From an uncultured Gammaproteobacteria bacterium (GTDB taxonomy: Bacteria > Pseudomonadota > Gammaproteobacteria > Steroidobacterales > UBA11654), in NCBI GenBank assembly GCA_902553145.1, contig CACDKD010000005.1:1-64000 (forward strand): DNA of 64,000 nt. The letters are read 5' to 3'. This document shows, in pieces, positions 8,720 to 18,815 of this stretch. The notes beneath the pieces were generated by a model. That model had not been told where the DNA came from and ran no database searches. It was given only the letters and a program-made list of their open reading frames with translations. How positions within the stretch are numbered: the first letter of the stretch is position 1; each line of letters opens with the position of its first letter. The position numbers and the translations under genes are program-made.

Positions 8720-9733
8720 TCAATCGGCGTTGACTAACGCAAGTGTTGTATCGAGCATTCGATTTGAGAATCCCCATTCATTGTCATACCAAGAGCATAC
8801 CTTCACCAAAGTTCCCTCTTGAACTTTAGTCATGGTTGCATCGTAGGTAGATGAAGCAGGATTGTGGTTAAAGTCAATCGATACAAGTGGGCCATCGTTG
8901 TAATCGAGAACTCCCTTAAGGGCTCCATCTGATGCAACTTTCACAACCTCATTGATTTCATCAACAGAAGTCTCTCTTGAGGCAATAAAACTGAGATCAA
9001 CCAACGACACATTGATGGTTGGGACTCGAACAGAAAAGCCGTCCAATTTTCCATCCAGTTCTGGCAATACAAGGCCAACAGCAGCGGCTGCACCGGTCTT
9101 GGTTGGAATCATGGATTGTGTTGCAGATCTTGCTCTTCTGAGGTCGCTGTGCATCACATCGGTTAGAACCTGATCATTCGTATACGCATGAATGGTGGTC
9201 ATGATGCCGCTCTCAAGTCCAATGCTTTCATGAATCGGCTTCACGAGTGGTGCAAGGCAATTGGTTGTGCAAGACGCATTTGAAATCACGGCATCGTCTT
9301 TGCTCAGAGTGTCGTGGTTAACGCCGTAAACAATAGTCGCATCGATGTCTGTACCCGCTGGTGCAGATATGACCACCTTTTTTGCGCCTGCATTGATGTG
9401 CTTACTTGCCAACTCTTTTTTTGCAAAAAATCCAGTGCATTCAAGCACAACATCGACGCCGAGATCGCCCCAAGGCAATTGCTCAGGATCTCTCTCGGCG
9501 AAAACTTTAATTTCATCTCCATTGACAACGAGTGCATCGTCTCTGGCTTCAACGGAATAAGGGAATGGTCCGTGTGCTGTATCGTATTTTGTTAGGTGCG
9601 CATTGCTGTTTGCATCGCCTAAATCATTGATTGCAAGTACTTGTAGCTCATCGGTTCGTCCACTTTCGTAGAGTGCTCTTAGGACATTTCTGCCGATTCT
9701 ACCGTATCCATTGATTGCTATTTTGACCGTCAT
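8720..9733 (-). CDS. gap: Glyceraldehyde-3-phosphate dehydrogenase, type I
   Basis: A 337-residue enzyme with the NAD-binding loop [15 protein letters not shown] at the N-terminus and the catalytic cysteine in [13 protein letters not shown] (about residue 155). Downstream are HAYTNDQVL, the phosphate-binding [13 protein letters not shown], and [12 protein letters not shown] at the C-terminus. The local sequence AHGPF differs from the VHGRF of standard glycolytic GAPDH, and the gene sits between tkt and pgk where E. coli has epd. An erythrose-4-phosphate dehydrogenase role (pyridoxal phosphate synthesis) is therefore a real alternative. I favour GAPDH with moderate certainty on substrate. Confidence 0.93.
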   Translation of the reverse strand: MTVKIAINGYGRIGRNVLRALYESGRTDELQVLAINDLGDANSNAHLTKYDTAHGPFPYSVEARDDALVVNGDEIKVFAERDPEQLPWGDLGVDVVLECTGFFAKKELASKHINAGAKKVVISAPAGTDIDATIVYGVNHDTLSKDDAVISNASCTTNCLAPLVKPIHESIGLESGIMTTIHAYTNDQVLTDVMHSDLRRARSATQSMIPTKTGAAAAVGLVLPELDGKLDGFSVRVPTINVSLVDLSFIASRETSVDEINEVVKVASDGALKGVLDYNDGPLVSIDFNHNPASSTYDATMTKVQEGTLVKVCSWYDNEWGFSNRMLDTTLALVNAD

Positions 9734-9751
9734 TGAAGACTCCTTTACTTT

Positions 9752-11830
9752 TTATCGATTTATCATTGCTTTCAATTTCTCTGTGACATTCTCATCCGAG
9801 AAACCGTAGTGTTTAAATAATTCAGGCGCTGGGGCAGAGGCTCCAAAACCCTCCATTCCTATCACAACTCCTTTGGGTCCGGCATAACCTCTCCAGGCAC
9901 TGGCCATTGATGCTTCAATCACCATAATTTTTTCAAAACCTAAAGGAATGACTGAATTTTTGTATTCATCCGATTGTTGTTCAAAAATCTCAACGCATGG
10001 CATGGAAACTACTCTTATTGACAAGCCTTCAGATTCAAGTTCATTCGATGCATTCATTGCGTATTGAACCTCAGAGCCAGTGGCAATAATGATTGCATCC
10101 GGATTTGAATCCCTATCTCCTCTTAAGACATAACCGCCTTTAAGGATATCGTTCGTAACTTCTTCGGATCGATCGTATTGAGGCAATGATTGTCTCGTCA
10201 GAATCAGTGCCGATGGGCTGTTTCTTTTTTGAACTGCAACTTTCCAAGCAATCGCAGTTTCAAGTGTGTCGCAAGGTCTCCATACATCAAGGCCTGGAAT
10301 CAATCTCAAGCTCGGTACGTGCTCTACGGGCTGATGCGTTGGTCCGTCTTCGCCAAGACCTATTGAGTCATGGGTTAATACATGTATGACGCCCAACTCC
10401 ATCATGGCAGCCATGCGAATGGCATTTCTTGAATAATCGCTGAATGTTAAAAATGTACCCGAATAAGGAATCAATCCCCCATGAAGGTCTATGCCATTCA
10501 TGATTGCGGACATGCCAAACTCTCTCACGCCATAATAAATATAATTTCCGTCGTGATCATTTTTGGTGATTGGTTTTGAAGACTCGTGATAGGTGCAAAC
10601 CGAACCCGTCAAATCAGCTGATCCGCCTATCATATTCGAGCAATCTTCCTTGAGCGCATTGAGAGCTATGAGCGATGATTTTCTTGTGGCAACTACATCG
10701 GCATTTTCTCTTAATTGATTAATCAGTGCATCGAGATTAACCATTTCATTGTTGGTTATGTTTCCGTTGATGCAATTCAAGAATTCATCTGCCAGCTCTG
10801 GGTTCTGGGATTTATACTCTTCAAATCTTTGATTCCAATCATTTTCTTCCAATTGTCCTTTTTCTTTGCAATCCCAGGCATTCTTGATTTCGTCAGGAAC
10901 GATAAAAGGACCGTGCTCCCAACCCAATGATTCTCTGAGATTTGAAATTTCATCATCCCCAAGGGGAGCTCCGTGTGTATCGGCAGTTCCTGCTTTGTTC
11001 GGAGATCCATAACCAATGACTGTCTTGCAATCAATCAGTGAAGGTTGATTGGACGCTTTGGCTTCAGAAATTGCTTTTGAGATGGCTTCGGCATCGTGGC
11101 CATCAACATTCTCAATGACATGCCAACCGTATGACTTGAATCGAGCACACACATCCTCGTCAAACCAACCGTCTACCTCTCCATCAATTGAAATACCGTT
11201 GTCATCATAAACGCAAATTAATTTGCTTAAATTGAGTGTTCCAGCGAGTGAGCAAGCTTCGTGAGAAATGCCCTCCATTAAACATCCGTCACCGAGAAAG
11301 ACATAAGTATAATGATCAACAATGGAATGGCCGTCTCTATTAAATCTTGATGCCAAAATGCTCTCAGCCAGAGCCATGCCAACCGCATTTGTTATCCCTT
11401 GCCCAAGAGGCCCTGTTGTGGTTTCAATCCCAAGATCTGGATCAAGTTCTGGATGGCCAGCAGTGTGTGATCCAAATTGTCTAAACTTTTTTATATCCTC
11501 AATGCTCAATGGATAACCGGTCAGGTGCAAAAGCGAATAAAGCAACATTGAACCGTGACCATTTGAAAGTACAAATCGATCGCGATCTGCCCATTTTGGA
11601 TTTGAAGGATTGTGTCTTAAGTGATCATTCCAAAGCACTTCAGCAATGTCTGCCATCCCCATTGGCATGCCTGGATGTCCAGAATTTGCAGCTTGAACAG
11701 CATCTGCCGACAAAACTCTTATGCAATCTGCTAATTTTTTCTTCTCGATAGTGATAGTGGGATTGCTTTGAAAATATTCTCTAATTTGTTGTTGATTTTC
11801 TTGTTTACCGAAACAAGTATTATTGTCCAT
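9752..11830 (-). CDS. tkt: Transketolase
   Basis: A 692-residue thiamine-diphosphate enzyme of the pentose phosphate pathway. Motifs include [20 protein letters not shown] near residue 45, the ThDP signature [13 protein letters not shown] around 180, the pyrimidine-domain [21 protein letters not shown] near 490, and [17 protein letters not shown] at the end. It is about 25-30 residues longer than E. coli TktA because of an N-terminal tail ([20 protein letters not shown]). I see no alternative start codon between that ATG and the core, and no Shine-Dalgarno in front of it. It is the first gene of tkt-gap-pgk. As a thiamine enzyme it is a consumer of the vitamin whose uptake the TPP-controlled receptor may serve. 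Confidence 0.97.
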   Translation of the reverse strand: MDNNTCFGKQENQQQIREYFQSNPTITIEKKKLADCIRVLSADAVQAANSGHPGMPMGMADIAEVLWNDHLRHNPSNPKWADRDRFVLSNGHGSMLLYSLLHLTGYPLSIEDIKKFRQFGSHTAGHPELDPDLGIETTTGPLGQGITNAVGMALAESILASRFNRDGHSIVDHYTYVFLGDGCLMEGISHEACSLAGTLNLSKLICVYDDNGISIDGEVDGWFDEDVCARFKSYGWHVIENVDGHDAEAISKAISEAKASNQPSLIDCKTVIGYGSPNKAGTADTHGAPLGDDEISNLRESLGWEHGPFIVPDEIKNAWDCKEKGQLEENDWNQRFEEYKSQNPELADEFLNCINGNITNNEMVNLDALINQLRENADVVATRKSSLIALNALKEDCSNMIGGSADLTGSVCTYHESSKPITKNDHDGNYIYYGVREFGMSAIMNGIDLHGGLIPYSGTFLTFSDYSRNAIRMAAMMELGVIHVLTHDSIGLGEDGPTHQPVEHVPSLRLIPGLDVWRPCDTLETAIAWKVAVQKRNSPSALILTRQSLPQYDRSEEVTNDILKGGYVLRGDRDSNPDAIIIATGSEVQYAMNASNELESEGLSIRVVSMPCVEIFEQQSDEYKNSVIPLGFEKIMVIEASMASAWRGYAGPKGVVIGMEGFGASAPAPELFKHYGFSDENVTEKLKAMINR

Positions 11831-11890
11831 GAGGAATCATGAAGTGGCAACTAGTTTTCTTTCAATCTATTAAAATTCATCATATGCATA

Positions 11891-11896
11891 TATAAT
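11891..11896 (+). promoter_or_regulatory. Possible -10 element upstream of metK
   Basis: TATAAT occurs 25 nt before the metK ATG in an AT-rich gap divergent from tkt. I see no good -35 match at 16-18 nt spacing, so this is a weak call. Confidence 0.3.
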
Positions 11897-11920
11897 TCCC
11901 GCGATATTGGAGACTTTTTA

Positions 11921-13084
11921 ATGACAAATAAAACATATTTAATGACATCTGAGTCGGTTGGAGAAGGCCATCCTGATAAGATGGCAGATCAGATCTCAGA
12001 CGCAATACTAGATGCAATTCTCGCCCAAGACAAAGGCTGCAGAGTTGCTGTGGAAACGCTCGTCAAAACTGGATTGGTTGTTCTGGGTGGCGAAATAACA
12101 ACCACTGCTGATGTGGATTATGAGGCAATCGCCAGGCGAACCATTAAAAGAATCGGTTATGACAAAGAAGAGTTAGGGTTTGATGATCAATCCTGTGAGG
12201 TTTTAGTAGCGATAAGCAAGCAATCTCGGGATATCGCGATGGGCGTGGATCGCGCTGATGAGAAAGAACAAGGCGCAGGAGATCAGGGTTTAATGTTTGG
12301 TTATGCGACCAATGAAACGAAACAATTGATGCCAGCAACCATTCAATTGTCGCATCAATTGGTAAAAAGACACGCCGATGTCAGAAGGAGCGGTGAACTC
12401 AGCTGGCTAAGGCCGGATGCAAAAAGTCAGGTAACAATATTATTCGATGACGGTAAACCGAAATCAATCGATACTGTGGTTCTATCGACACAACATGACG
12501 AGGATGTCTCAATGAGTGATATTCAAGCTGGTGTATTGGAACACATCATTAAGCCAATACTTCCTGAAGAACTTTTGACTGAAACCACCCAATACCTCAT
12601 CAATCCAACTGGAAATTTTATTATTGGCGGTCCCGTAGGAGACTGCGGACTGACCGGTAGAAAAATAATTGTGGATACTTATGGCGGTATGGCGAGACAC
12701 GGTGGTGGTGCATTTTCCGGAAAGGATCCATCAAAAGTTGACCGATCAGCTGCATATGCTGCCAGGTATGTGGCCAAAAATATTGTTGCGGCTGGATTAG
12801 CCGATAGGTGTGAAATCCAGGTCTCTTATGCAATAGGTGTGGCAAAACCAACTTCAGTCAGAGTAAAAACATTCGGCACAGAGAAAGTTTCTGAAGAGAA
12901 AATTGTGCACTTAGTGAATGAAAATTTTGATCTTACTCCATATGGAATCATGAATATGCTTGATCTACTACAGCCGATCTATGAAAAGTCAGCTGCATAT
13001 GGTCACTTTGGAAGGGAAGATGAAGCATTTCCATGGGAAAAAACTGACCGATCTGACGCATTAAAAGATCAATCTGGGTTGTAA
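11921..13084 (+). CDS. metK: S-adenosylmethionine synthetase
   Basis: A 387-residue enzyme that makes SAM from methionine and ATP. Signatures are [20 protein letters not shown] at the N-terminus, [16 protein letters not shown] around residue 118, the phosphate loop [19 protein letters not shown] near 260, and [20 protein letters not shown] precedes the ATG. It forms a SAM-cycle pair with ahcY 45 nt downstream. No SAM or SAH riboswitch is evident upstream of either gene. Confidence 0.98.
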   Translation: MTNKTYLMTSESVGEGHPDKMADQISDAILDAILAQDKGCRVAVETLVKTGLVVLGGEITTTADVDYEAIARRTIKRIGYDKEELGFDDQSCEVLVAISKQSRDIAMGVDRADEKEQGAGDQGLMFGYATNETKQLMPATIQLSHQLVKRHADVRRSGELSWLRPDAKSQVTILFDDGKPKSIDTVVLSTQHDEDVSMSDIQAGVLEHIIKPILPEELLTETTQYLINPTGNFIIGGPVGDCGLTGRKIIVDTYGGMARHGGGAFSGKDPSKVDRSAAYAARYVAKNIVAAGLADRCEIQVSYAIGVAKPTSVRVKTFGTEKVSEEKIVHLVNENFDLTPYGIMNMLDLLQPIYEKSAAYGHFGREDEAFPWEKTDRSDALKDQSGL

Positions 13085-13129
13085 TTAGACGCGAATGATA
13101 ATTAACTATTTTATTTAAGGGAAAATATT

Positions 13130-14452
13130 ATGGCTGAAACAGCAAAAGAAAATAAAATTGATTTGATGGATGACTTCAAAGTGGCGGACATTTCTCTGGC
13201 CGAATGGGGCGAGAAGGAAATTAAGATCGCAGAAACTGAAATGCCTGGATTGATGAGTATCAGAGAGGAATTTGGTGCAGAGAAGCCATTGAAGGGTGCT
13301 AGGATTGCCGGATGTTTACACATGACAATTCAAACAGCAGTATTGATTGAAACCCTCATTGAACTTGGTGCCGATATTCGGTGGTCTTCTTGCAATATTT
13401 TTTCGACGCAAGACCATGCCGCAGCTGCGCTTGCTGCAAAAGGTATTCCTATCTTCGCATGGAAAGATGAGAGTGAAGAAGAATACTGGTGGTGTGTTGA
13501 GCAAACAATCAAAGGACCAAATGGTTGGACGCCAAACCTTATACTTGACGATGGGGGTGATTTAACAGGCCTCATGCACGACAAGTATCCTGAGTTAATG
13601 AAAGATATAATCGGTGTTTCGGAAGAAACCACAACCGGCGTTCTTCGTCTTTATAACATGGAAAAAGATGGAACGCTCATGTGTCCAGCGATTAATGTAA
13701 ACGATTCTGTCACAAAATCGAAATTCGATAACCTGTATGGATGTCGTGAATCACTCGTGGATGGAATCAAAAGAGCAACCGATGTCATGGTTGCCGGAAA
13801 AATAGCAATTGTTGCCGGATATGGAGATGTTGGAAAAGGTTCAGCACAAAGTCTCAGGGGGCTTGGTGCCACTGTATGGATTACTGAAATTGATCCAATA
13901 TGCGCCCTGCAAGCCGCAATGGAAGGATACCGAGTTGTAACCATGGACGATGCTTGCTCAAAAGCAGACATCTTCGTAACAGCTACTGGAAATTACAATG
14001 TAATCGACAAGCATCATTTAGAGCAGATGAAGGATCAAGCAATCGTTTGTAATATTGGTCACTTCGACAATGAGATTAATGTTGAGTCAATGAAGGACCT
14101 TGAGTGGATCAATATCAAGCCCCAAGTTGACCATATTGTCTTTCCGGATGGGAAAAGAATTATCCTGCTTGCTGAAGGTCGCTTGGTTAATTTAGGGTGT
14201 GGCACGGGTCATCCAAGTTTTGTCATGTCTAATTCATTCTGCAATCAGACTCTTGCTCAAATTGAACTATTCAAAAACAGCTCGAATTACGATAAACAGG
14301 TCTATGTCCTTCCAAAATCACTTGATGAAAAAGTTGCAAAACTTCATCTGGACAAGATCGGAGCTAAATTAACAAAACTGACCACTGAACAGGCGGAATA
14401 TATTGGTGTTAAAGAGTCAGGACCCTACAAACCTGAACATTACCGATACTGA
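13130..14452 (+). CDS. ahcY: S-adenosylhomocysteine hydrolase
   Basis: A 440-residue NAD-dependent enzyme that splits SAH into adenosine and homocysteine, relieving product inhibition of methyltransferases. Hallmarks are [35 protein letters not shown], the NAD loop [15 protein letters not shown] near residue 225, and the invariant C-terminus KPEHYRY. It follows metK in the same direction, with AAGGGA as ribosome binding site. Its end lies 1 nt from the convergent Lon-domain gene. Confidence 0.98.
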   Translation: MAETAKENKIDLMDDFKVADISLAEWGEKEIKIAETEMPGLMSIREEFGAEKPLKGARIAGCLHMTIQTAVLIETLIELGADIRWSSCNIFSTQDHAAAALAAKGIPIFAWKDESEEEYWWCVEQTIKGPNGWTPNLILDDGGDLTGLMHDKYPELMKDIIGVSEETTTGVLRLYNMEKDGTLMCPAINVNDSVTKSKFDNLYGCRESLVDGIKRATDVMVAGKIAIVAGYGDVGKGSAQSLRGLGATVWITEIDPICALQAAMEGYRVVTMDDACSKADIFVTATGNYNVIDKHHLEQMKDQAIVCNIGHFDNEINVESMKDLEWINIKPQVDHIVFPDGKRIILLAEGRLVNLGCGTGHPSFVMSNSFCNQTLAQIELFKNSSNYDKQVYVLPKSLDEKVAKLHLDKIGAKLTKLTTEQAEYIGVKESGPYKPEHYRY

Positions 14453-14453
14453 T

Positions 14454-15047
14454 TTATTGTTGTGATGACTCTCTGATCATCTTAATTAGAGGCTCAAGAA
14501 AATTGAGCCTGATTATTGGGTCATCAATTTCTAAACACTTTTGCTTATCCTCTATTCGAAGCGGAAGGATTTCAGCAAACCTATAGCTTATCCAGGATGC
14601 GCTATCAAATCTCTTTTCATCATCGTCGTATATATTGACATCGTCTAAAATTGCCTGAAGCAATTCAACCAAGTGAGTGAATTCTTTTAAAGGCTTATAA
14701 TCGCCCTCTTTTTCTATGCGCTCAATGCTTCCAATATTCAGCCCATCTTCCTGTTTATTAAGTTCTTTGAGACGAAATTTTTGTGTCCCGAGGGTGGTTA
14801 TTCCTAAAAGCCCATCTCCACCCTGATCCCAATCAATAATTTTTGCGAGCGTTCCGGTATCATAGGTTTCAAACATTTTTGGATCCGTGCTTTCTCGACT
14901 TAAGATGATGCCAAACTCACTATCTTCACGCATGGATCTGCTCACCATGTCAATATATCTGGGCTCAAAAATTCTGAGTGGCAGCTTTGAATCTGGGAAT
15001 AATATAGTCCTCAGGGGGAATATTGGTAGATCTTCTCTATCGCTCAT
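14454..15047 (-). CDS. LON substrate-binding-domain protein
   Basis: A 197-residue protein matching the stand-alone N-terminal substrate-binding domain of Lon protease. It opens with LPIFPLRTILFPDSKLPLRI, then FEPRYIDMVSRSMREDSEFG, and carries the GTLAKI strand around residue 85. No ATPase or protease domain follows. Such proteins are widespread and their job is unclear. It overlaps the end of mpl by 11 nt on the same strand and is therefore coupled to it. Confidence 0.9.
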   Translation of the reverse strand: MSDREDLPIFPLRTILFPDSKLPLRIFEPRYIDMVSRSMREDSEFGIILSRESTDPKMFETYDTGTLAKIIDWDQGGDGLLGITTLGTQKFRLKELNKQEDGLNIGSIERIEKEGDYKPLKEFTHLVELLQAILDDVNIYDDDEKRFDSASWISYRFAEILPLRIEDKQKCLEIDDPIIRLNFLEPLIKMIRESSQQ

Positions 15048-16392
15048 ATTCTTTTAGCCCCATTTCTAATGTCTCTACGAAGGGAATGGAACTCTTGTTG
15101 GTCATAATTAAGAAATTATATTCATCCGTATCAAGCGATTCTAAGTTATTAATGAGCTCTTCATTGGATTTCACTATATTGACGCTCTCTGAGGATTTGA
15201 ATGCATCCTCAATGTCCCATTCGAAATCGTCATTAAAAAGAATAAAAACGCAGTCAGCTCCAGAAAGTGAATTCACAACTTCGTCCTTTAATGTGCCTTG
15301 TCTCATTGTGTTTGAAGCCAATTCAGCCAATACGCATAATTTTTTATTTGGATCCCTTTCCTTTACTGCATCGATGCCAAACTTGATTGAAGTTGGATGA
15401 TGAGCAAAATCATCAAAAACAAGGTGATTTTCAAACTGTTGTAGATGCTGAAGCCTTCTTTTCACTCCATCAAATTGGTTAATGGCTTCAAAAATCCTTT
15501 CTCTATCAAAACCCAAAGATCTCAATGCTGAAAAAGCTGAAACAATATTCATTAGGTTGTGTTTGCCAAATAATTTGGGCTTCATGGTCCCTTCTATTGC
15601 ATCGCATTCTTTGATCATAAAGTGATCATCTTTAATTATCATTGTATAGTCAGCTTCCTTGTTAAAGCCGAATGATTTGGTGGATGACCAATTTCCCATG
15701 CTAAGCAAGTCTTTAATATTTTCATCGCCAAAGGGAACTCGAACTTTTGTTTGTGATGGAAGAGATCTAATTAATTGATGGAAGTGCCATTTGATTTGAT
15801 CCAAATCTTTAAAAATATCTGCGTGATCAAATTCAAGATTATTTATTACCAATGTCTCAGCTGGGTAGTGTATGAATTTGGATCGCTTATCAAAAAAAGC
15901 TGTGTCGTACTCATCCGCTTCAATCACAAAATATGGAGAGCTTCCCAATGCCGCCGATGCTTCAAAGTTAATCGGAACTCCCCCTATAAGATATCCAGGA
16001 TCTTCGCCCATATATTTTAATGCCGATGCGATGATGCTTGAGGTGGTTGTCTTACCATGGGTTCCAGCGACAGAAATCACTTTTCTGTCAGAGAGTATGT
16101 TTTTTCCCAGCCATTCAGGCCCAGAAGTATAGGCAAAACCTTTGTCAAGAATGTGTTCAATGATCTCCATATCTCTCGACATAACGTTACCGATGACAAT
16201 TAGATCAGGCTCTATATTCAGCTGATCAATATCATAGTTTGGAATGATATCAATGCCCATTTCATCGAGTTGATCACTAATGGGTGGGTAGCAATTAATG
16301 TCTGAGCCTGTAACCTCATGTCCAGATTCTCTCGCTAAAAGCGCAAGACTGCCCATGAATGTTCCGCAAATGCCTAAAATGTGAATATGCAT
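15037..16392 (-). CDS. mpl: UDP-N-acetylmuramate:L-alanyl-gamma-D-glutamyl-meso-diaminopimelate ligase
   Basis: A 451-residue Mur-ligase family enzyme for murein-peptide recycling: it joins the recycled tripeptide to UDP-MurNAc. Evidence is HILGICGTFMGSLALLA at the N-terminus (Mpl-specific; MurC has a different loop), the ATP loop VAGTHGKTTTSSI near residue 110, EADEYDTAFFDKRSKF around 178, and VFDDFAHHPTSIKFGIDAVK near 330. MurC is the alternative paralog, but the GTFMGSLA and DKRSKF motifs favour Mpl. Confidence 0.93.
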   Translation of the reverse strand: MHIHILGICGTFMGSLALLARESGHEVTGSDINCYPPISDQLDEMGIDIIPNYDIDQLNIEPDLIVIGNVMSRDMEIIEHILDKGFAYTSGPEWLGKNILSDRKVISVAGTHGKTTTSSIIASALKYMGEDPGYLIGGVPINFEASAALGSSPYFVIEADEYDTAFFDKRSKFIHYPAETLVINNLEFDHADIFKDLDQIKWHFHQLIRSLPSQTKVRVPFGDENIKDLLSMGNWSSTKSFGFNKEADYTMIIKDDHFMIKECDAIEGTMKPKLFGKHNLMNIVSAFSALRSLGFDRERIFEAINQFDGVKRRLQHLQQFENHLVFDDFAHHPTSIKFGIDAVKERDPNKKLCVLAELASNTMRQGTLKDEVVNSLSGADCVFILFNDDFEWDIEDAFKSSESVNIVKSNEELINNLESLDTDEYNFLIMTNKSSIPFVETLEMGLKEYER

Positions 16393-16401
16393 GATTCTAA
16401 A

Positions 16402-16953
16402 TTATTCACCAAGAAATGAAGAATGTACTAAGAAATTGATCATCATGTATAAAAGTGCAACAGCAACACCAGAAATTGGAGGAGAAGAAGCACTAGATTT
16501 ATCTTTTACCATTGACCTTGAAAAGATATGTCCCATTACCATTATCGACCATATAGCGATCATAAAGAATAATAAAGGCAGCCAAATTGGAAGATCGCCT
16601 GATTCAACTAGATCGCTATCATTCAAAATATCAGCAAATCGAATGATTAAAGGGCTGGCGATAATATTAAACATTGCACCAGTCCCGAATAAAGCAATCA
16701 GTGTTCGAGTATAATTATCTTGCGAACTAAATATTTGAGTCAATACTCTTAAAAATACAATCATCAAAATAGCATCAACAAAGAAAGATCGAATAAAAAC
16801 AACAGGTGTTTCTGATACTGTAAAACCAGAAACTGACTGACTTAGGAAGTAAAATAAAAATACGACAAATAAAAGAAACATCGAGTTTGGCAATGCCATT
16901 TGATCGGATTTTCTCAACAGAATATTCCAAAGAACTTTTATTAACTCAACCAT
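16402..16953 (-). CDS. Hypothetical integral membrane protein, possibly YIP1-like
   Basis: A protein of about 183 residues with five hydrophobic segments: SMFLLFVVFLFYFLSQSVSG, SFFVDAILMIVFLRVLTQIF, LIALFGTGAMFNIIASPLII, WLPLLFFMIAIWSIMVMGHI and VAVALLYMMINFLVHS. The layout and conserved-looking polar turns recall YIP1-family proteins, but I cannot confirm this without a profile search. The track begins at TTG 16962; the ATG at 16953 is equally good. It lies 9 nt upstream of mpl on the same strand. Confidence 0.7.
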   Translation of the reverse strand: MVELIKVLWNILLRKSDQMALPNSMFLLFVVFLFYFLSQSVSGFTVSETPVVFIRSFFVDAILMIVFLRVLTQIFSSQDNYTRTLIALFGTGAMFNIIASPLIIRFADILNDSDLVESGDLPIWLPLLFFMIAIWSIMVMGHIFSRSMVKDKSSASSPPISGVAVALLYMMINFLVHSSFLGE

Positions 16954-17011
16954 GACAGACAATTCTATTATAATTTTGTCTTCAGAATAAATTAAATAAA
17001 CAAGAATTAAG

Positions 17012-18094
17012 TTGTACCTAATTGAAGAACAAGAGAGCCTTGATCATTTTCTAAATGACATCAAGAATGAGGAATGCATTGCAGTCGATACCGAATTCAC
17101 CAGAGTAAATACATACTATCCAAAATTATGCTTGCTACAGATTGCAACTCCTTCTTTAATTGCGTGCATTGATTGCCTAAGTGAAATTAATCTGAATGGT
17201 TTATGGGAAATCATTTTTGATAAAAAGATTGAAAAAGTTATGCACTCCTGTTCTCAAGACATAGAAATATTTTTTTTAAATAATGGGGGCATTCCTGAAA
17301 ATATATTTGATACTCAAATTGCAGCTGCTTTTATTGGTTATTCATCACAAGTTGGTTTTAAAGAGCTCTTAGAGCAGGAGCTAAGTGTAAAAATAGATAA
17401 ATCCCAGACAAGAAGTGATTGGAGTAAGCGACCACTTGCAAAAGAACAATTAGAATATGCCTTTGATGATGTTGAAGATCTAATTGAGCTGGCGGATTCA
17501 ATCAAAGAGAAGCTAATCTCGCTGAATCGGAATGAGTGGGTTTTTGAAGAATGTTATAATCTAATCCATATGAAAATGGGGCTGATGGACACATCAGAAA
17601 TCTGGAAAAAGACCAAAGGAATCAGAAAATTAAGAAAAACTCAACTTCATCAAGCCATCTTGGTTTCAAAATGGAGAGAAGAAAAAGCAGCAAAGAAAGA
17701 CATTCCAAGAAAATGGTTGATCGATGATCATGAAATTATATCCATCTCTAAAAATGAAAACCTATCAAAAGATACAATAAAACAAATGATTTCAAGCAAA
17801 AGAATCTCTGAGAATGAAATTACTGAGCTACATCATCTCTTGAGAGACACAAAAGAAGATTTCTCTGAACTAAATGAAAGAAGCAAGAAAAAGAAAATCA
17901 AAGATGATGATCTCAAAGCTGTCAGCATTTATCTCGAATCTAAGTCAGCAGAGCTTGAAATAAACAAGGATATTCTTGCTTCAAAAAAAGATATGATCAA
18001 ATTTATAGCAGAGAGAAAAGGTAAGCTGAGCAGAGGGTGGAGAGAGAAGCTGATGAGAGATGATTTGGAAAAAGTACTTAATGAATCACTATAA
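17012..18094 (+). CDS. rnd: Ribonuclease D
   Basis: A 360-residue 3'-5' exoribonuclease for tRNA and stable RNA maturation. The DEDDy active site is complete: VDTEFTR near residue 23, HSCSQDIEIF near 78, FDTQIAAAF near 97, and YAFDDVEDLIEL near 150 (Tyr and Asp of the fourth motif). An HRDC-like helical region follows (LHQAILVSKWREEKAAKKDI, then RKWLIDDHEI). The start is TTG with only a weak ribosome binding site. The 3' end overlaps the convergent adk gene by 6 nt. Confidence 0.93.
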   Translation: MYLIEEQESLDHFLNDIKNEECIAVDTEFTRVNTYYPKLCLLQIATPSLIACIDCLSEINLNGLWEIIFDKKIEKVMHSCSQDIEIFFLNNGGIPENIFDTQIAAAFIGYSSQVGFKELLEQELSVKIDKSQTRSDWSKRPLAKEQLEYAFDDVEDLIELADSIKEKLISLNRNEWVFEECYNLIHMKMGLMDTSEIWKKTKGIRKLRKTQLHQAILVSKWREEKAAKKDIPRKWLIDDHEIISISKNENLSKDTIKQMISSKRISENEITELHHLLRDTKEDFSELNERSKKKKIKDDDLKAVSIYLESKSAELEINKDILASKKDMIKFIAERKGKLSRGWREKLMRDDLEKVLNESL

Positions 18095-18730
18095 TTCCAT
18101 CAATTTTTTTAGCCTTCCATAAACATCGTTAACAGACCCATGGCCATCAATCGTTTCAAGAAGCCCTGCTGATTTATAATAATCAATCATGGGTTCTGTC
18201 TGTTGACCATAAACCTCTATTCTTTTAGTAATTGACTGCTCATTGTCATCTTCCCGCTGGAGCAACTCCCCTCCTTTAGAGAGGCATTCATCGATCTCGG
18301 TTTCAGATGAAAAATAAATATTTAATGTCTTTCCTGTAAGCGAACAAGTTCTTCTGCCGGACAGTCTCTTAATTAGAATCTCGCTTGGAACGTCAATCAA
18401 TATAGTGTAATCCAATGGTTTGTTTAGGTTTGAAAGTAAATCATCCAATGATTTTGCCTGTGAAATATTTCTCGGATAACCATCCAAGAGAAAACTATTC
18501 TCACCGATTTTGGATAATTCATACTTAATTAAATCTAAAACAATGCCGTCAGAAACAAGCAACCCCTCAGACATGATTTTTTGAACTTCCTGGCCAAGCT
18601 CAGAACCTGATTCAATGGCTTCTCTGAGCAACACACCCGTTGAAATTTGGCGACAATTATACTCATCCATGAGTTTTTCAGCTTGCGTTCCTTTTCCAGA
18701 ACCGGGAGCGCCCATTAAAATTAGCCTCAT
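18089..18730 (-). CDS. adk: Adenylate kinase
   Basis: About 213 residues. It carries the P-loop MRLILMGAPGSGKGTQAEKL, then YNCRQISTGVLLREAI, FLLDGYPRNISQAKSL (about residue 85), and RRTCSLTGKTLNIYF at the start of the LID. The track starts at 18757, but the ATG at 18730 begins exactly at the conserved MRLILMGAPG and has GAGGG 5 nt upstream. It catalyses 2 ADP = ATP + AMP. The LID lacks the four-cysteine zinc motif, as in most Gram-negatives. Confidence 0.96.
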   Translation of the reverse strand: MRLILMGAPGSGKGTQAEKLMDEYNCRQISTGVLLREAIESGSELGQEVQKIMSEGLLVSDGIVLDLIKYELSKIGENSFLLDGYPRNISQAKSLDDLLSNLNKPLDYTILIDVPSEILIKRLSGRRTCSLTGKTLNIYFSSETEIDECLSKGGELLQREDDNEQSITKRIEVYGQQTEPMIDYYKSAGLLETIDGHGSVNDVYGRLKKLMEL

Positions 18731-18815
18731 AAAAATCCCTCTTTTAGATAGTTTCACTATTAAAACATTGGATGACTAGCTATCATATTCAAAATTCTTA
18801 AATTTGGAAGGGATT

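Noticed and set aside
11831-11920. SAM riboswitch upstream of metK
   Set aside because: The gap is 90 bp, AT-rich, and shows no SAM-I, SAM-II or SAH-type conserved blocks.
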